From positions 168,230-232,229 of the forward strand of contig QKWP01000030.1 of assembly GCA_003550325.1 (NCBI GenBank): a DNA stretch of 64,000 nucleotides, read 5' to 3'. Positions within the stretch are counted from its first letter, which is position 1. Each line of letters opens with the position of its first letter. Source of the stretch: Gigaspora rosea (Eukaryota > Glomeromycota > Glomeromycetes > Diversisporales > Gigasporaceae). The notes beneath the pieces were generated by a model. The model searched no databases. It saw only the letters and a list, made by a program, of their open reading frames with translations, and had not been told where the DNA came from. A program made the position numbers and the translations under genes. Below are positions 45,451 to 58,473 of this stretch, piece after piece.

Positions 45451-48400
45451 GAGTATATAGTAAAGTAGTACAGTACCGTAACGCAAGTTAGTACGGACTT
45501 TCAAAAAAATTAATAAGATTTTATTGTACTCAGACGGACGCATGACTGCATAGTTTATGCATCGTACATTATGCATTATGTATTGATTAATTGATTATTG
45601 ATTGATTATCGTTATATATGTATTTTATTAATAAATTCTCTTTTTAGTAAAAATTCCTCTTTTGAGTAAAAATTCCTTTTTTGATCGTAACAGATCTTTT
45701 AATAAAATTTCCTCTTTCGATCGTGATTTTTTTTATTAATTTAATCAAAAATGGATTCTGATATATCTGATGTCGAAGAACTTCAAAATGATCTTGTAAA
45801 CCCTGAATATGAACAAGTATATAAATAAAAAAAAAAAGCTGGTTTTTAATTATTATCGATATTATTGCATTTCTAGCAAAAGAAAATTAATTTTATTACA
45901 AAATTGGTACGGATAAAATTTATTGTTATTAGGAATTGTCTGATACTGATACCGAACAATTAGATGAATTACTTAATGAGGATGATGAATTTCCTGAGAT
46001 TGCATGTTTTACATCTCGTTTTCAAATAAAAAATATAATTCATTCAAGCGTGCCAGTAGAATATCCATCAACTTCGCCAGAAGGTATTGCAACTATATTT
46101 CATATTGAAGATTGGACAGATCCAAGTCATGCATGGAAAAATGTAATATTTTTTTTACTATATTGTGGTATTTAATTATAATAATAATTAATAATTATAT
46201 ATTAATCTTATTTAGATACAATATTCGATGGGTGGTGGTGGTGTTCATTCAATTAAAAGCTCACCTTATTTCGGAAATATTCCAGTAAGAAAAGAAGAGC
46301 GGGATTGTATGGGAATTAAAGTATGCCATTTTACCGATCCTTCATTTATAAATATTGAACATAATGAAGTTGATGTCGAGTCTCCATTATGGAATAAAAT
46401 TACTGAAAATCAGGATGTTGATATAAGGAAAACTAACACATATATGTAAGTTATAAAGTTTGTTAATTAAATAAAATTTTAAATTTAATATTACTTTATA
46501 AATTTAGAAAATACTTAGCTGCTAAGAATAATTCTTGCAAATTAATGGAATTATATGCTCTGGGAACCCAATTTTATGCAAGTCACAATTATCACAAAAT
46601 GTTTTTCAGTGGTTTATCGGATGTTCTAAATATAATATCGGTGATAAATGGCATCGTTATATAAAGATTGATTATGAAAGTATAGATATTATTCTTCTTC
46701 GAAATTTGTTTCTTGGAAGAGCTGAGGTAATATATAGTTTGTATATTTAAATTAATTAATTATTTATTAATTAATATAATTTATTAAATTTTATTAGATT
46801 CAGGAACAGCTTCCACATTGTACAACTTTATTACATCGTTCATCTAAAAGAAAAAAATGCGGTATATAATAATTAGCTTTATAATTACATTAATTATTAA
46901 TTAATATTCTACTGTATTTAAATAATATTTATTTATTTTTAGATTATATTCATAATCTTTCTACTGGAGATATTGATCGTGGCGATATTGTTCAAAAAAC
47001 ATGTCCAGTAAAATTTTATAAATTTATACCTAAAGATCTTAAAGCCTGTCCCTTTATTGCATTAGTATGTGTTGGGACACACAATCATCCGCCACCTCCT
47101 CCTGAAAAAATTCCTGCAGATATAAAAGCAAATCTCCAAGCATTAATTAATCAAGCAATTAGTGAAAATGATACGATTACTTCAAGGAATATTCACTCAC
47201 GTATATAATTACTTATTTATTTAATATTTTATTAATTTAAAAATTTTATTCTAAAATTATTAATTCTTTAGATAATTTAATAAAAGCATTTTTTAAATCA
47301 GAAGCGCTTTCAGATATTCATCAATCATTAAATAATGTTGATAAATTGCGAATTCTTGTCGCAAAAGCTTACAAAAATTTGCATCCCTACGGTCAAGGAA
47401 TATTGGGCATTTTTTATGCTGCTAAAAATAATCATCAAGAATTAAAAAATTATATTCAATGTATTGGTATGTTTAATTTATTATTAATTTTTTTGATTTT
47501 ATAAGGTATAATTATTTAAATTTTTATTTGTTTAGAGTGGCTTAATACCGATTTAATTTTAATTATCTGCATGTCAAAAAAACAAGCAGAATTGTTAATT
47601 GATTTAAAAAGCTTCCAAATTGATTTATCTTTTAAACGTGTTAAAGGTGAAATCAACGAATTTGAAATAAACACATACGATGAAAAGCATAAATTAGGTA
47701 AATATATTGATCTTATATATATATAATCTAATCATTAATATTATATTTATATTATTAATAACTTCTATTAATTTTAGTTATGAGTTTTTGTCGAATATAT
47801 ACAAATGTTTCATCTGCGAATGATTATAAAAAATTGTTTAGTAGTTTATTTAATATAATTCAAGAACTTACTAATAAAACTATATGTATATATCACATAC
47901 ATAGAAAAGGTTGGGAATGCATATTAGGTGATTTAGATAGCGGGCAAGCAAAAGGATTGGGTCTCGCATTATATGAATTAGATACAACAAAAGATTGGGA
48001 AATGCATTTGATGCATATTTTTAAGTCATGTGTTGTACATTTTCAACGGTTTGTAATTATTATAATATACTCTATATAATAAATATTATATTTATTAATT
48101 AAATAAAATAAAAATATTTTTTATTTACAATTTAGAAATCTATATAATAAGCATTTTTCAAAAGAAATTTATAATTTGGCAAAATCTATTATTAATGCGC
48201 CTTCTCAAGAATTGGTCGAATCTATTTTAAATGAAATTGAAAGTTCAAATGAACCTGGTACAAAAGGTAAAAATAAATTAATTTATTATTAAGTTAAATA
48301 ATTTAATCTTAATTTTTTAAAAAAATTAGATTGGGCAAAATATTATAAAACACCTTGGATTATTTCATCCTTAAATATCAATATGTCAAAAATGGAACGC

Positions 48401-49454
48401 CATATTTGGAGAAAATACGGAAATAACACTAATATGGAAGAGTCAGCCCATGCTTTAATTAACAAAGAAGGAAAGCAACTAAAATTAATGTCAGCTATTT
48501 TATGGTATTATGTATATTTTAATTACTTATTGTATTTTATTATTATTTAAATTACTTATTATGTATTATATTATTAATTTAATCTTTTAGTGGAAAACGG
48601 TATGATGAAAGACTATTAAAAATTAAAGACACTCATGATAATTCAGGTATACCCTATTCACGACGTGATAAAAGCCAAGTTAAACGACAACAAATTGAGT
48701 CAAATCGTAAAGGTAAATATGCATTATTATTTTTTTATATAATTTATATATGAAATAATTTAATTTTTTATTTATAGTTACAAGACTTAAAAACTATAAA
48801 TCCGAAACAAAAAAATCACGCAAGAGAAAATTATCACCCACTAATACCACACGAAAAAAATCACGTTATAATACTAATAATCAAATTGCAGATGAAACTA
48901 TAGTAGAAATTAAATCTGACACGGATGAAGCCAGTGAAATTAGAATGGATGATATATCAACAAACATTGAACTGCAAGAAAGAAAAATGTCATTATTGGA
49001 ACGTCAACTAAAGCTTAGAAAGGAAACGGCAGAAGTAGAAGCTCTCGAATTACAAAATCAACAGCTAAAAATCAATCTGGGTTTGGTTTAGATTTAATTT
49101 AAGCATATAGTTGTTTGATAATAATTGGGTTATTTTGTATCATATTTGCAAAATGTAAATTTGCTTTACAGCAATAATGAAATATAAATTTGCTTTGTAG
49201 CGGTAATGAAATATAAATTTGCTTTATAGCATTAATGCTAAAGTAACTTTTATAAATGCTAAAAATGCGGTAACAATTATTTTAACATTAAATATATTTT
49301 GTTTGTTATGGTAAAAAAAAAAAGTATGTACGCAAAAAATATTCAAGTGTACTTGTACGAAAAAATTTATATTAAATAAGCGTACGTACTATTAAAATTT
49401 ATATACGTCCGTACTAACTTGCGGTACCGTACCGGACTACTTTACTTACTACCT
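45451..49454 (+). mobile_element. 4004-bp Mutator-like element (MULE) with 48-bp TIRs and 9-bp target duplication
   Basis: The TIRs (45451-45498 and 49407-49454, inverted) share GTAAAGTAGT and GCAAGTTAGTACGGAC. TCAGGGACT flanks both sides exactly (45442-45450, 49455-49463). A 9-bp duplication is the Mutator hallmark. The element holds one multi-exon transposase gene filling most of its length. Confidence 0.93.
45751..49091 (+). CDS. MULE transposase with WRKY/GCM-type zinc finger, 13 exons, one apparent frameshift
   Basis: Proposed exons: 45751..45816, 45933..46142, 46216..46445, 46508..46726, 46798..46861, 46943..47200, 47272..47466, 47536..47697, 47778..48048, 48136..48266, 48330..48504, 48591..48712, 48778..49091; all introns GT-AG. 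Total 2417 nt, one short of a multiple of three: exon 4 switches frame after NNSCK near 46540, where one A seems lost. The frame is consistent elsewhere (about 805 aa if unshifted). Order: acidic N-terminus; finger region (VFQWFIGCSKYNIGDKWHRY, PHC, TCPVKFYKF, ACPFIALVCVGTHNHPPPPP); DDE core with candidate acidic residues in FQIDLSFKRV, CILGDLDSGQ and MEESAHALINKEGK; Lys/Arg-rich linker; C-terminal coiled coil (MSLLERQLKLRKETAEVEAL). It would cut and join the element's TIRs in the nucleus. Confidence 0.85.
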
Positions 49455-49463
49455 TCAGGGACT

Positions 49464-51091
49464 CGAGTAAATAAATAAATAAATATGCATATACAGTACT
49501 TTAAAAAATATAATTTGTATGTCACTTCTTTTTTAAATGAATAGGCTTCTTATTTTATCTGAAATAGAACGAATTATTAATTTTGAGACAGAGTTAAATA
49601 ATTTAAGTTTATAGTTAATTTAATAATAAAAATAAGATTTAATACAAGAATTTTACGTCACATATTTTTAGATTTACTAATTCCCCTCTTAAGAACTTAT
49701 TGGCTATACTAAATATTCGCTTATCGGAATATTTATAATCTAGTACTACATTATTTCTTTTTTTTTTTTTAAAAAAAAAAATACTATATATATATTTAAT
49801 TTATTATTATTAATAATGTTAATTGCAGTTGAAATAACGCCATGCGTGTCCCGAAATAACACGCATGTTTGGATTAATGTAATTAGCCAGTTACGTAAAT
49901 GTCGGACAACAATTGGCTTTTACCAGGGACACTGAAAATTTTGGAAATATATCTTTCCAAATTTTTTAAATTTTTAATAAAGAAAAATCTAAATGGTGCC
50001 CCCATGCATTTGGTGCCCCTTATAGCCAAATAGTAGCCAAATAGTAGCCAAATAAATAAACTATTAAACCATTAGAATAAAGTTAGGTTAGGGTTAGGAT
50101 GGGTGCTATAGTAAAATCAGAAAATTGCGTGAGGAACATTTAAATTTTGATCATTAGTCATGTGATGTGGCCTAAATTATAAGTTAGTTTCGTAATGCCG
50201 GCCAAAATCCAAAATTTTCCAATCACCTAAAATAACGCGCAATTTATTAGTTTAAAAATAAAATATACTGTATTAAATATACTTTGTATCAAATATCACA
50301 AATTTTTAAAGAAAAAGTACAACTTTTAAATGCGTATTATTTATTGATTAAGCAATATTAGTTATATCAATATTAATTAGATTCAAAGTCTGTTTATATA
50401 AATTTTTCTTGTAAATTTTATCAATAAAACTTTAATAAAATTTAAAAAATTTTAAATGTAAGAATGACTTGTATTAAAATGTTAAATTTATAATAAATTT
50501 AGTCAGTTTTTAGAAAAATAATCTTTATATTTAAATTTTATATAAAGTTATTTTTTTGGTTCTCAGTATAAGATTTTTAGAAAAAAAGGCCCGGTACCCA
50601 GCTTTTTCTAAAAATTACATATATAAATTTTTGTTTTTATTTTTTAAAAACAAAACCACCCAGATAGTAAAATATTTGTTTTCATAAATCTGGGAGAACT
50701 GATTTCCAATGACCGACGTCAGCCGACATCAAAAACTTATCGATTTGATCATTGACAATTTTTCAAGTACGTACTGTACGTACCTCAGAATTTATGAGGA
50801 CAGAAGTAAGTTTAGCAGATTTTGACCTAACCGGCCAGGTTACGAGAACCAACAAATTAACTTTACTTTGCTTAATTATTAAAGATTAATATTTATTTAT
50901 TTTATAGAATGAAGTATAAATAATAATAATAAATTAAAACGTCATTTTTTATTTTTAACACCTAAAATTATAAATGGTTTTTTCTCTTTGTAAAAATATA
51001 TCTTAGAAGATTACCTGATTTGTATTAGTCAATCAAATAAATCGGGCCAATTAAGTTATTCGGGTAATTAAGCAATTTTGGTTTTGAATCG
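49464..51091. other. intergenic, AT-rich
   Basis: No gene. A hairpin CATGCGTGT...ACACGCATG lies at 49841-49867, and a telomere-like GGTTAGGGTTAGGATGGG at about 50087. Confidence 0.55.
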
Positions 51092-51246
51092 CACAGATCG
51101 AATGATGGCAAATAGCAGATAGGATACCATCTATCTGATTTGCGCTGATTACTATCTGATTACTATCTTGTCGGGCTGTAATCGAGCAGTAATCAATGTA
51201 AAATCAGATATCTGATTGGTACCGATTTGCCATCATTCGACCTGTG
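51092..51246. mobile_element. ~155-bp MITE with ATCTGATT-rich interior
   Basis: CACAGATCGAATGATGGCAA at the left and inverted TTGCCATCATTCGACCTGTG at the right. The interior is a run of ATCTGATT-like words in both orientations. Confidence 0.8.
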
Positions 51247-51618
51247 TCGGTAATAACCTTATAAACGGGTGGCTTAAAATTTATATCGATATTTTTTTTC
51301 TAAGTGCATCCTAAATTTTAATGAAATGGTGATCAACGTCAGAAAGCAATCATTTTTGATATTTTTGAGAGTAGTCGGAAAGAATATAAAGGCTCCATGA
51401 GTCGGGACCAAACCACACCTTGTCATTTCTACATATTTATAATCTTGTGATTTGATTTCGAAAAAACGAATTCATTTTTCTAATGTCACAAAATGAAACA
51501 TACGTGAAATCTTCCCAATTTATTGAAAGGAAACAATTTGGAAAGTATTTGATATAATTGTTGTATTACAAATTTGACTTTTAAATTCATAAATCTAGAC
51601 GACACTTAAATAAAAAAT
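51247..51618. other. 3' flank of the SAM-domain gene
   Basis: No gene or repeat recognised. Confidence 0.5.
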
Positions 51619-52913
51619 TTATCTAGTATTAGAGATCTTTTCAGAATCGTTAGAATTTTCAATCTTGTCAGGTTGCATAACACATTTCTCAATTCTTTCA
51701 ATATGATACTATATTTAATATTTAGAAATATCAATTATATATTATAAATAATGATAATAAAACATATTAAAACATATATATAAAATAAAATACATACGAG
51801 TTTACGTCTAATAGCCCAAAAATTCTTAATCAACTTTATTCTATCATTTACAGAGTTAATGCCTAGAGCTTTTAGATCTTTATAGTCCATATCAATAATT
51901 TCACGCCAGTTTTTATCCTTGAACGCGGGTGCGTACTGCTCCATGTCAAAAGTTTTAAGATACGCAGGAAAATCTAATAATTAATATAGTTACATATAAT
52001 AATTAATTAATTGAAAAAATTAATACATATTAGAATTATAAATATGCTATAATACAAACCTTCCTCTAGTGATTTCAAATCGATATTAACTCTATCTTTA
52101 CCACCCCTATATGGTAGCTTTTTTCCTTCCTTCATTGCCTATATTATTTAATAGATTGGAAAAAAAAATGAGCAATCTTAAAAAAAGGTTTTCTTTTTGG
52201 TTAATTGTAACACCTTTTAAACTTTCCTGTTAAATAATTAAAGCAAACTCACAAGATCGCATTTTATAATCCAAAAACACGAACCCAATCTCCATGCAGA
52301 CTCTATATCTTTAACACCAATTAACATTAATTCATGACGACTTAGTTTTATAATATCTTGCCATGACATTCCTTCAAATACAGCAGAATATCTAAGCATT
52401 CCACAACCGTCTAACCAACCAGTGAAATCTTTAAAAGTAAAAAAAAAAAAAAATGTTAATATGCAAGTAATTAGAATCATAAAGAATTAAAAATAGTAAT
52501 ATTTACATTATTTCACAAATAAATTTAATTTAGAAAATAAACATGCCTTCCAATAGATTATAATTAACACGATCATATAAATTATCTCTCAACCATTTGA
52601 TACGATTATATATAGCTACTTCGGCTATTTCTGGAGTATATGGGTATCTACGTTTGTTATGAGAAAAAACGGGTTTCTTATTATTTTCATTTATAGTATT
52701 ACTAGTGCTTTCAGTAGTTATACTACGAGCAAATGAGGAGTTAATGGGTTTAATAAATTGTGCATTCGAGAATTGAAAAATTTTTGCGGATATAGAAAGT
52801 GATCTTGTTGGAAGTAATTTCGTCGTGGTTAACTTTATTCTGACGGCACCAGTTCCGCGTACATTGAAAAATTTGGCCCTCGCCACATTAAGAACAGACC
52901 GAATTGCTGACAT
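51619..52913 (-). CDS. probable mitochondrial protein with two tandem SAM domains (295 aa, five exons)
   Basis: Model: complement(join(51619..51708, 51798..51973, 52060..52138, 52253..52428, 52547..52913)), 888 nt, all joins in frame. Residues 1-50 are Arg/Ser/Thr-rich with almost no acidic residue (RSVLNVARAKFF, TRSLSISAKIF), like a mitochondrial presequence. A basic region follows (KRRYPYTPEIAEVAIYNRIK). SAM-like domains: 123-181 (DFTGWLDGCGMLRYSAVF, WQDIIKL, LMLIGV) and 208-266 (DFPAYLKTFDMEQYAPAF, WREIIDM, LKALGI). A short polar tail ends the protein. The exons encoding the two domains are both 176 nt in the same phase, pointing to exon duplication. The first intron needs a GC donor (GCATGT). 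Fungal mitochondrial SAM-type proteins such as the mitoribosomal mS41/Fyv4 are a possible comparison, but the exact identity is unknown. Confidence 0.85.
52429..52546 (-). other. GC-AG intron of the SAM gene
   Basis: The only frame-keeping join after LLE uses G/GCATGT as donor and TTTAAAG as acceptor, recreating a G/AT Asp codon exactly as in the second SAM exon. The nearby GT (GTTTAT) shifts the frame. Confidence 0.75.
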
Positions 52914-53759
52914 TTTTTCGTTTGAACAGTACAGTACTAATTTTTATAGCAGATCAAAAAAAAAATTTATATTCGATCAGAATTTGATCATCTTTTGATT
53001 AATTTTGATTGGTTAACAGTAGATCACACGATTTTTCATAGGTTAGTCGTTTGACCAACTTTTCAATCAACTTTGATTCGCAGCAGACTTTCGGGTTTGG
53101 TTATGCTTTAAAGATATCTTTGCTCAAAAAAAATAGTAATTGTAATTAGTGGCGCATGCAGATTCAAAGAGTCAACTCAGAATAAGGGAGTTCTCAAACA
53201 ATCAATTGATTTGATAATGATCGTAATGACGGAATTAAATGCTTGAGCATACTCTTTTCCTTTTTTTCGTGATCTTCACTATACCACCAATAAAAAAATT
53301 CTATTCCGAAACTTCAACTTTAGTTGCATTGGCTTTTCTTTTTAATGATTATACCAATTTAAATCTTTTGTTGCAACAGCAACAGAATCAGATTATCGAA
53401 TCAATAACGAAGTAAAATTTTTTTTATGTTATTAGATGTGTTGTATTTATTATGTTTTGTATCAAGGTATCGATTATTTGTTTTAAAAGCTTCGAGCATT
53501 AACAATAAAGTGATTACTTTTTTTGATTGGATAAAAAATTTGGTGAGAATTTATTGTTTATTATTATGTTTGAATATAAAGTAATGCTTATCAATGACAA
53601 ATTTTTGACGAAAAACAGGTGGGTTGTATCTCACTTCGATTTCCGATTAATTAAAAATTTACCCTAAGTCAAGACATGTAATAATAACATCCCTTGAATG
53701 CGTGCCACCAAAATATCATTAATTAAATAATTTTATCCAATAATAAAATTCATTTATTA
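52914..53759. other. upstream region of the SAM gene
   Basis: No gene or delimited repeat is seen. It probably holds the promoter of the minus-strand SAM gene, but no element can be assigned. Confidence 0.5.
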
Positions 53760-53978
53760 TAAAACGCACCTATGGTGGTTTTGCACCTATCATATGTTTT
53801 ATGTTCTTAGATTTTTCTAAGGGTTGAAATAAAAATTTTTAACACAAAATTTACATGTACACAAAATTTACATGTTAGCGTTAGTACTTTAGGGGCATAG
53901 AGCATTTTTACTTAGAACATCTTGAACCGATTAATTAGCCAGTTTTTGGGATAATATATATACCATAGGTGCGTTTTA
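53760..53978. mobile_element. 219-bp TA-type MITE
   Basis: A perfect 16-bp inverted end pair, AAAACGCACCTATGGT (53761-53776) and ACCATAGGTGCGTTTT (53962-53977), with TA at both limits. Confidence 0.85.
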
Positions 53979-54596
53979 GTAAAAATCATAAAATTTATAA
54001 ACTTTAATAAGATGAAAATACCATTTTTCAAAGATATCTAAAAGTTATTTTTACTTGATTCGTGTTCTTTTTTTATTTCGAAAAAATAAACTCTATGTTT
54101 TTCGTTGATGTCATTTGAATTCAAAGAGCTGTTCCAAGATTTTTTACAGTTCAGAATAAATGATAATACAGTACATCAAAGTTCTTAATTAAATACACGA
54201 AATAATGAAGCAATATTGACTTTAAAAATTTTGGATAAATAAATATTAAATACATGAAGTTAATAAATTAAGCATGTATTTTTACACAGTTTATTAAAAG
54301 TTCTTTAAAACGAAAGAAGCTCGTAAGTCATATCTTAACACGAAAAAAAAAAATCTAATCATCAAAAAGGGTTCAGGCCAAATTTTATAAATTTTTGTTA
54401 ACTTTATTTTTTCTGTTGTATCTACAATTTACAAATTAAAGATTATTGGTAACACAAGAAATTCTACAAACGGATAAAACCGCAAGCACTCTACATTCAA
54501 ATTTCGGATATTAATTAAGTTCGTTTACTTTACGCCAGGACTTTTCGGAAATTACATTTTTGGGACTACGAACTTACTTTCAGTAATATTTCCGTG
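53979..54596. other. intergenic
   Basis: No gene recognised. Confidence 0.5.
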
Positions 54597-55235
54597 TTAT
54601 ATCCTACTTTCTGCGACAATTTGATGCCATTTTGGACGCAATCCGTGTTTACAACTATTAAACAGAGATCTGATGAATTTGATTGGTGTAGATCGCCGTG
54701 GCTGACTATTACGCGGCACACGTTCAACGCGTTTTTTCTCGTTTAATTTCCAAATCATCCAGCCAGGGCCAGTGATTTTCTGCGGTGACAAAATCAAAAT
54801 TATGTGGTGACAGAATTTAAATTATGTGATGTGATGTGAACCATATTTGCCAAATTATGTGCGATTCTGCGGTATATTTGGCCAAATTATTTGCGATTCT
54901 GTGGCATGCTTACGAAATTATGTGTAATTCTGTGTTATACATAAACTAAAATTTGTCGGAACTTTCTGGACTTTGTTTCGAAAAAATTTTCATGACCTTG
55001 CTCGTAATTTGAGTTCATTAAAATTCTACGTCGGGAGATACCGGATCTGTTAGATTTTATATATCGACTTGCCAATAAATTGGCAAATTATGTGACAATT
55101 CTTATAAATTTGCATATTGTGTGCTATTCTGCGGTGATAAACACCAAATTATGTGATATAGGCGTATTTATGTGAATTCTGTGGTATTATGTGAAACACA
55201 TAAAATCACTGGCCCTGCATCCAGCCCTCAAGTAC
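54597..55235 (-). pseudogene. possible C-terminal coding exon split by a MITE (unknown protein)
   Basis: Removing the hAT-type MITE 54764-55217 with one target copy leaves a minus-strand exon of 177 nt. It runs from an acceptor GATTAG/GTACTT (55235) to a TAA at 54597-54599. It reads VLEGWMIWKLNEKKRVERV, then PRNSQPRRSTPIKFIRSLF and NSCKHGLRPKWHQIVAESRI. The frame is uninterrupted over the restored target site. The piece is basic and Trp-containing; no family is recognised and upstream exons were not found. It could be chance. Confidence 0.35.
54764..55217. mobile_element. 454-bp hAT-type MITE
   Basis: CAGGGCCAGTGATTTT and inverted AAAATCACTGGCCCTG ends; exact 8-bp duplication CATCCAGC (54756-54763, 55218-55225). 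The interior has repeated AAATTATGTGCGATTCTG words. An 8-bp target and CAGGG ends are typical of hAT. Confidence 0.93.
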
Positions 55236-57807
55236 CTAATCGCTAGGATATTGTTAATTCAAATTCGTCTGCCAGAATAAAGAAATTACAAAAAAAAACT
55301 GGAAAATTTTTTTTACAACAACTAAAACAAAGGGACTTGGTAAGTTAAAGATTGCTACATTTTAATATCGGATTCACTTGGTACGTATTTGTAAGGCATT
55401 ATACAGAGTAAAACTGGAGAATTGGATGCTCATCGTGGCCACAGTTACAAGATGATTGTGAATGTTTTTCGGCTCTGTTTAAGTAGATGACTTCTAATAT
55501 AAATTAAGTAAAATTTGGGCTAGTAAAATGCTGAATCCACTTTTACATAATATAAAAAATTCATCATTAATTTTTTTAATTTATTGAGAATTAATTTTAA
55601 AAAAAAAAAAACTTTTTTTTTTTTTAATTAGAATCAGAAATTAAAGATGGTATGTGCACATCAAAAATTTTTTTTTCTTTTTTACATTAGTTACATTAGC
55701 AGTAAGTATTAGAACTATATATATATATAACCACTATTACGAAACTGGTTTTTGATATTTTTTTATTCATTTTGGATTATTTTTAAAGGTTATTACTGAA
55801 AATTCTAATATTATCATTGAATGAAATGGTTCGGACCATTATTTTGCATTTTTTCAAGATTCTGGTAAAACCCTTTTATATTTATTTAATTGTGTATTAC
55901 TGTATTATGCCTAGAAACTATTAGCCCAACTCTCCAAAACCTAATCACAATTTTAACATGCAAACATTTTTTCTACGAACAAAGTATTAACAGTTGGGAT
56001 TCTGACACAGAATTCAAGATTATCGAAATAGAATATAATAACAAGGGATGATTTCCTGTAATTAAAAAGCCAAGTTCAAAACAAGTGAAGCCCAAAAACA
56101 AACAATCACGCGAAGTATAATGAATTCGAGGGAAGCGATAATTGAAAAAGAATGAATACATTGCTCAGTAATTTCATCTGTTGAATTTTTGTTTTCATCG
56201 ACAATTGTATGTTAAAAATAATACTGAAAATGAAAACGGTTTATAATTAGAAACAAGTAATTCGTTCGTAAGTTACTGGAATAGATCTTATGTATGTCAT
56301 CTATATCTATTTTTGATTGTTTTTGTCTAGCAAGTTTCTTGCTTTTAATAACATGCAACAATTAATATATTTACAATTCTTCAATTTCTTATACAAAAAC
56401 TTTATCATTACCATCAATATGCCTCATCATTACCGCTATCAATATCATCGTACTCGTTCTTCCATTAAAAAATCTAAAGAGAAAAAGATATCGCAAATCT
56501 ACGAATTTCTGGAGATGGACGAAATGTTAGAAAAAAAATCAAGCATATTAGTGATATGTGTTTAATATCAAAACCATCTTATGAATCATGAAAATCACTA
56601 TACAACTCCTCGTCACGAATTGAAAGAATCGTGTAACAAGTTTACTATTGTTTATGGTAGTAAAATTTTTTAAGGACGATCCGCAGCAGGGACCGACAAA
56701 AATTTGGATTTTATAAAAATTAATAAAATCTTAGTATAAAATCTTAGTTAAGATTCAAAGCTCAGGTTGGGAGTAAAGTAGCTCTAGTCTCTTTTTCCTT
56801 AGTTTAGTAATTGTAAAACATGTATAATGAATTTATAAATTATTAATAAAATTGGAAGAGGAATGGACCTCGCTTTTTTTTTAAAAAAAAAAAAAAACTT
56901 AGTTAAGATTTCTACCAAAGCAAAAAATCTCAAGTCTTAACAACATGATATTTTATCTACAGAATTGCTAGGAAATTGGGATCGAAATCGAATAAATGAG
57001 TATGGCTTCATCAGTTTTGTTATCATTATTAATCTTTTCATTATCATATTTCTCAATTTCATTATTATTTTCATTATATTCAAGTTGGTAAACTATGTTA
57101 AATTGCCCTTACAATTAAATATATTCGATATCCACACACAACTGAACGAATAAGCGAAATATTTAAGTGCTATTATATATAATGCTACTGTAAACAAAAA
57201 CTAATAGTTTTATCATATAGTCATTGTACAATGTAATATTAAGTGCTATTATGTATAAATCTTTTAAATAAAAACTAATGGCTTTATTATATTCTCATTT
57301 GTCCAATGTAAAAATTTAAAACCGTATTTTTCGAAATTTAAATATATAAGTTATGTTATACGTCGGAATGGAACTTTGATAGATTTGGAATCAACTTGAA
57401 TACATTTAAGTTGAAACGAAATTTTAAATCCACTCAAATCGTTAAATTTTGAACTAACATAAAGTTAATTCTGAATCCACTTGTCATAGTTTCAATTTAA
57501 ATTAAAAGCGTTTAAATTCAATTTTAAAAGTAATGCATCGCAAAGATATTTAAGTATATATTTTAATCATATATTCTAGCTACACTAATTATTACAAGCG
57601 TGATTAGGCCATAAAGAAAAAATTTTAGCTCATGTGATGGATATAATTAAAGTTTTAAGAACTCTCCGTCTGGAAGATTTGAAACTCGAAATTTATTAGT
57701 AACAATTGGTTTTGCCTCAACTGGACTAAAAAACTTTGTCCTATACAAGTTGTTCAATTCTTTAACGAATGGTAACTAACTATATTGCTCAGAAATCTAC
57801 AAGTAAA

Positions 57808-57845
<38 letters not shown>

Positions 57846-58394
57846 GTTTTTTAATTTAAAGTTGGAATTTAAATTACATACCGCATCCATAGTTTCGAAA
57901 AACCAATATGTTTTAAGACACCTTGACGTAAACTACAAAGTAATTCATATATTCTATTGGCTGGGCCAATATTCCAAGATTTCATATGCTAAATGTTTTT
58001 GACTTAAGTTCTTTAGCAATTCTAACTTTTGTAGTTAATAAATCTTGAAGAACTTTATACAAAAATCATAATCTTCTCATGTTATAAATAACTGTTTTAC
58101 GACGTCGATTAAACGATTTCCATCGAGAAATTTAGTAAACTTTCCAGATGCATTGCGAGATAGAAATGGATATTCTTGTGACTCGGTCGTATTATAGTAC
58201 AGAAGATTTGACGAATAAAGAATTTCATTTCGGGCACTTTTTTTTTTTATTTATACAGTATTAACTTGATAATGATTATATTTTAATTTTAAATCCACTG
58301 ACTCAGATTTTCAGTGCTTAAGTTCTTATTTATTGTAATGATAGGTGCGTTTAATCGGTTAAAATATTTTCCGCCAATTAATTTATAGACAAAC
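55236..58394. other. gene-poor AT-rich region
   Basis: About 3 kb without a supported gene. Simple sequence includes poly(A)/poly(T) at about 55600-55625 and 56875-56896. Small open frames at 55973-57153 have no recognisable family, no codon signal and no consistent exon partners. Confidence 0.55.
57809..57842. repeat. (TA)n microsatellite
   Basis: About 16 TA dinucleotides. Confidence 0.95.
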
Positions 58395-58473
58395 ATGATT
58401 ATTGCACGGGCCTTATGTGACAACCCGTGCTTTTTTCATGCACGGGATTGTTACATCAGACACCGTGCAATAA
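58395..58473. mobile_element. 79-bp double hairpin
   Basis: ATTGCACGGG at the left and CCGTGCAAT at the right; inner arms ACCCGTGC and GCACGGG. One large hairpin therefore holds a second. It resembles a very small fold-back element. Confidence 0.65.

Noticed and set aside
56317-57153. Small plus-strand frames that could be exons of a short gene
   Set aside because: No consistent splice partner, no recognised domain, and a poly(T)/poly(A) tract between them.
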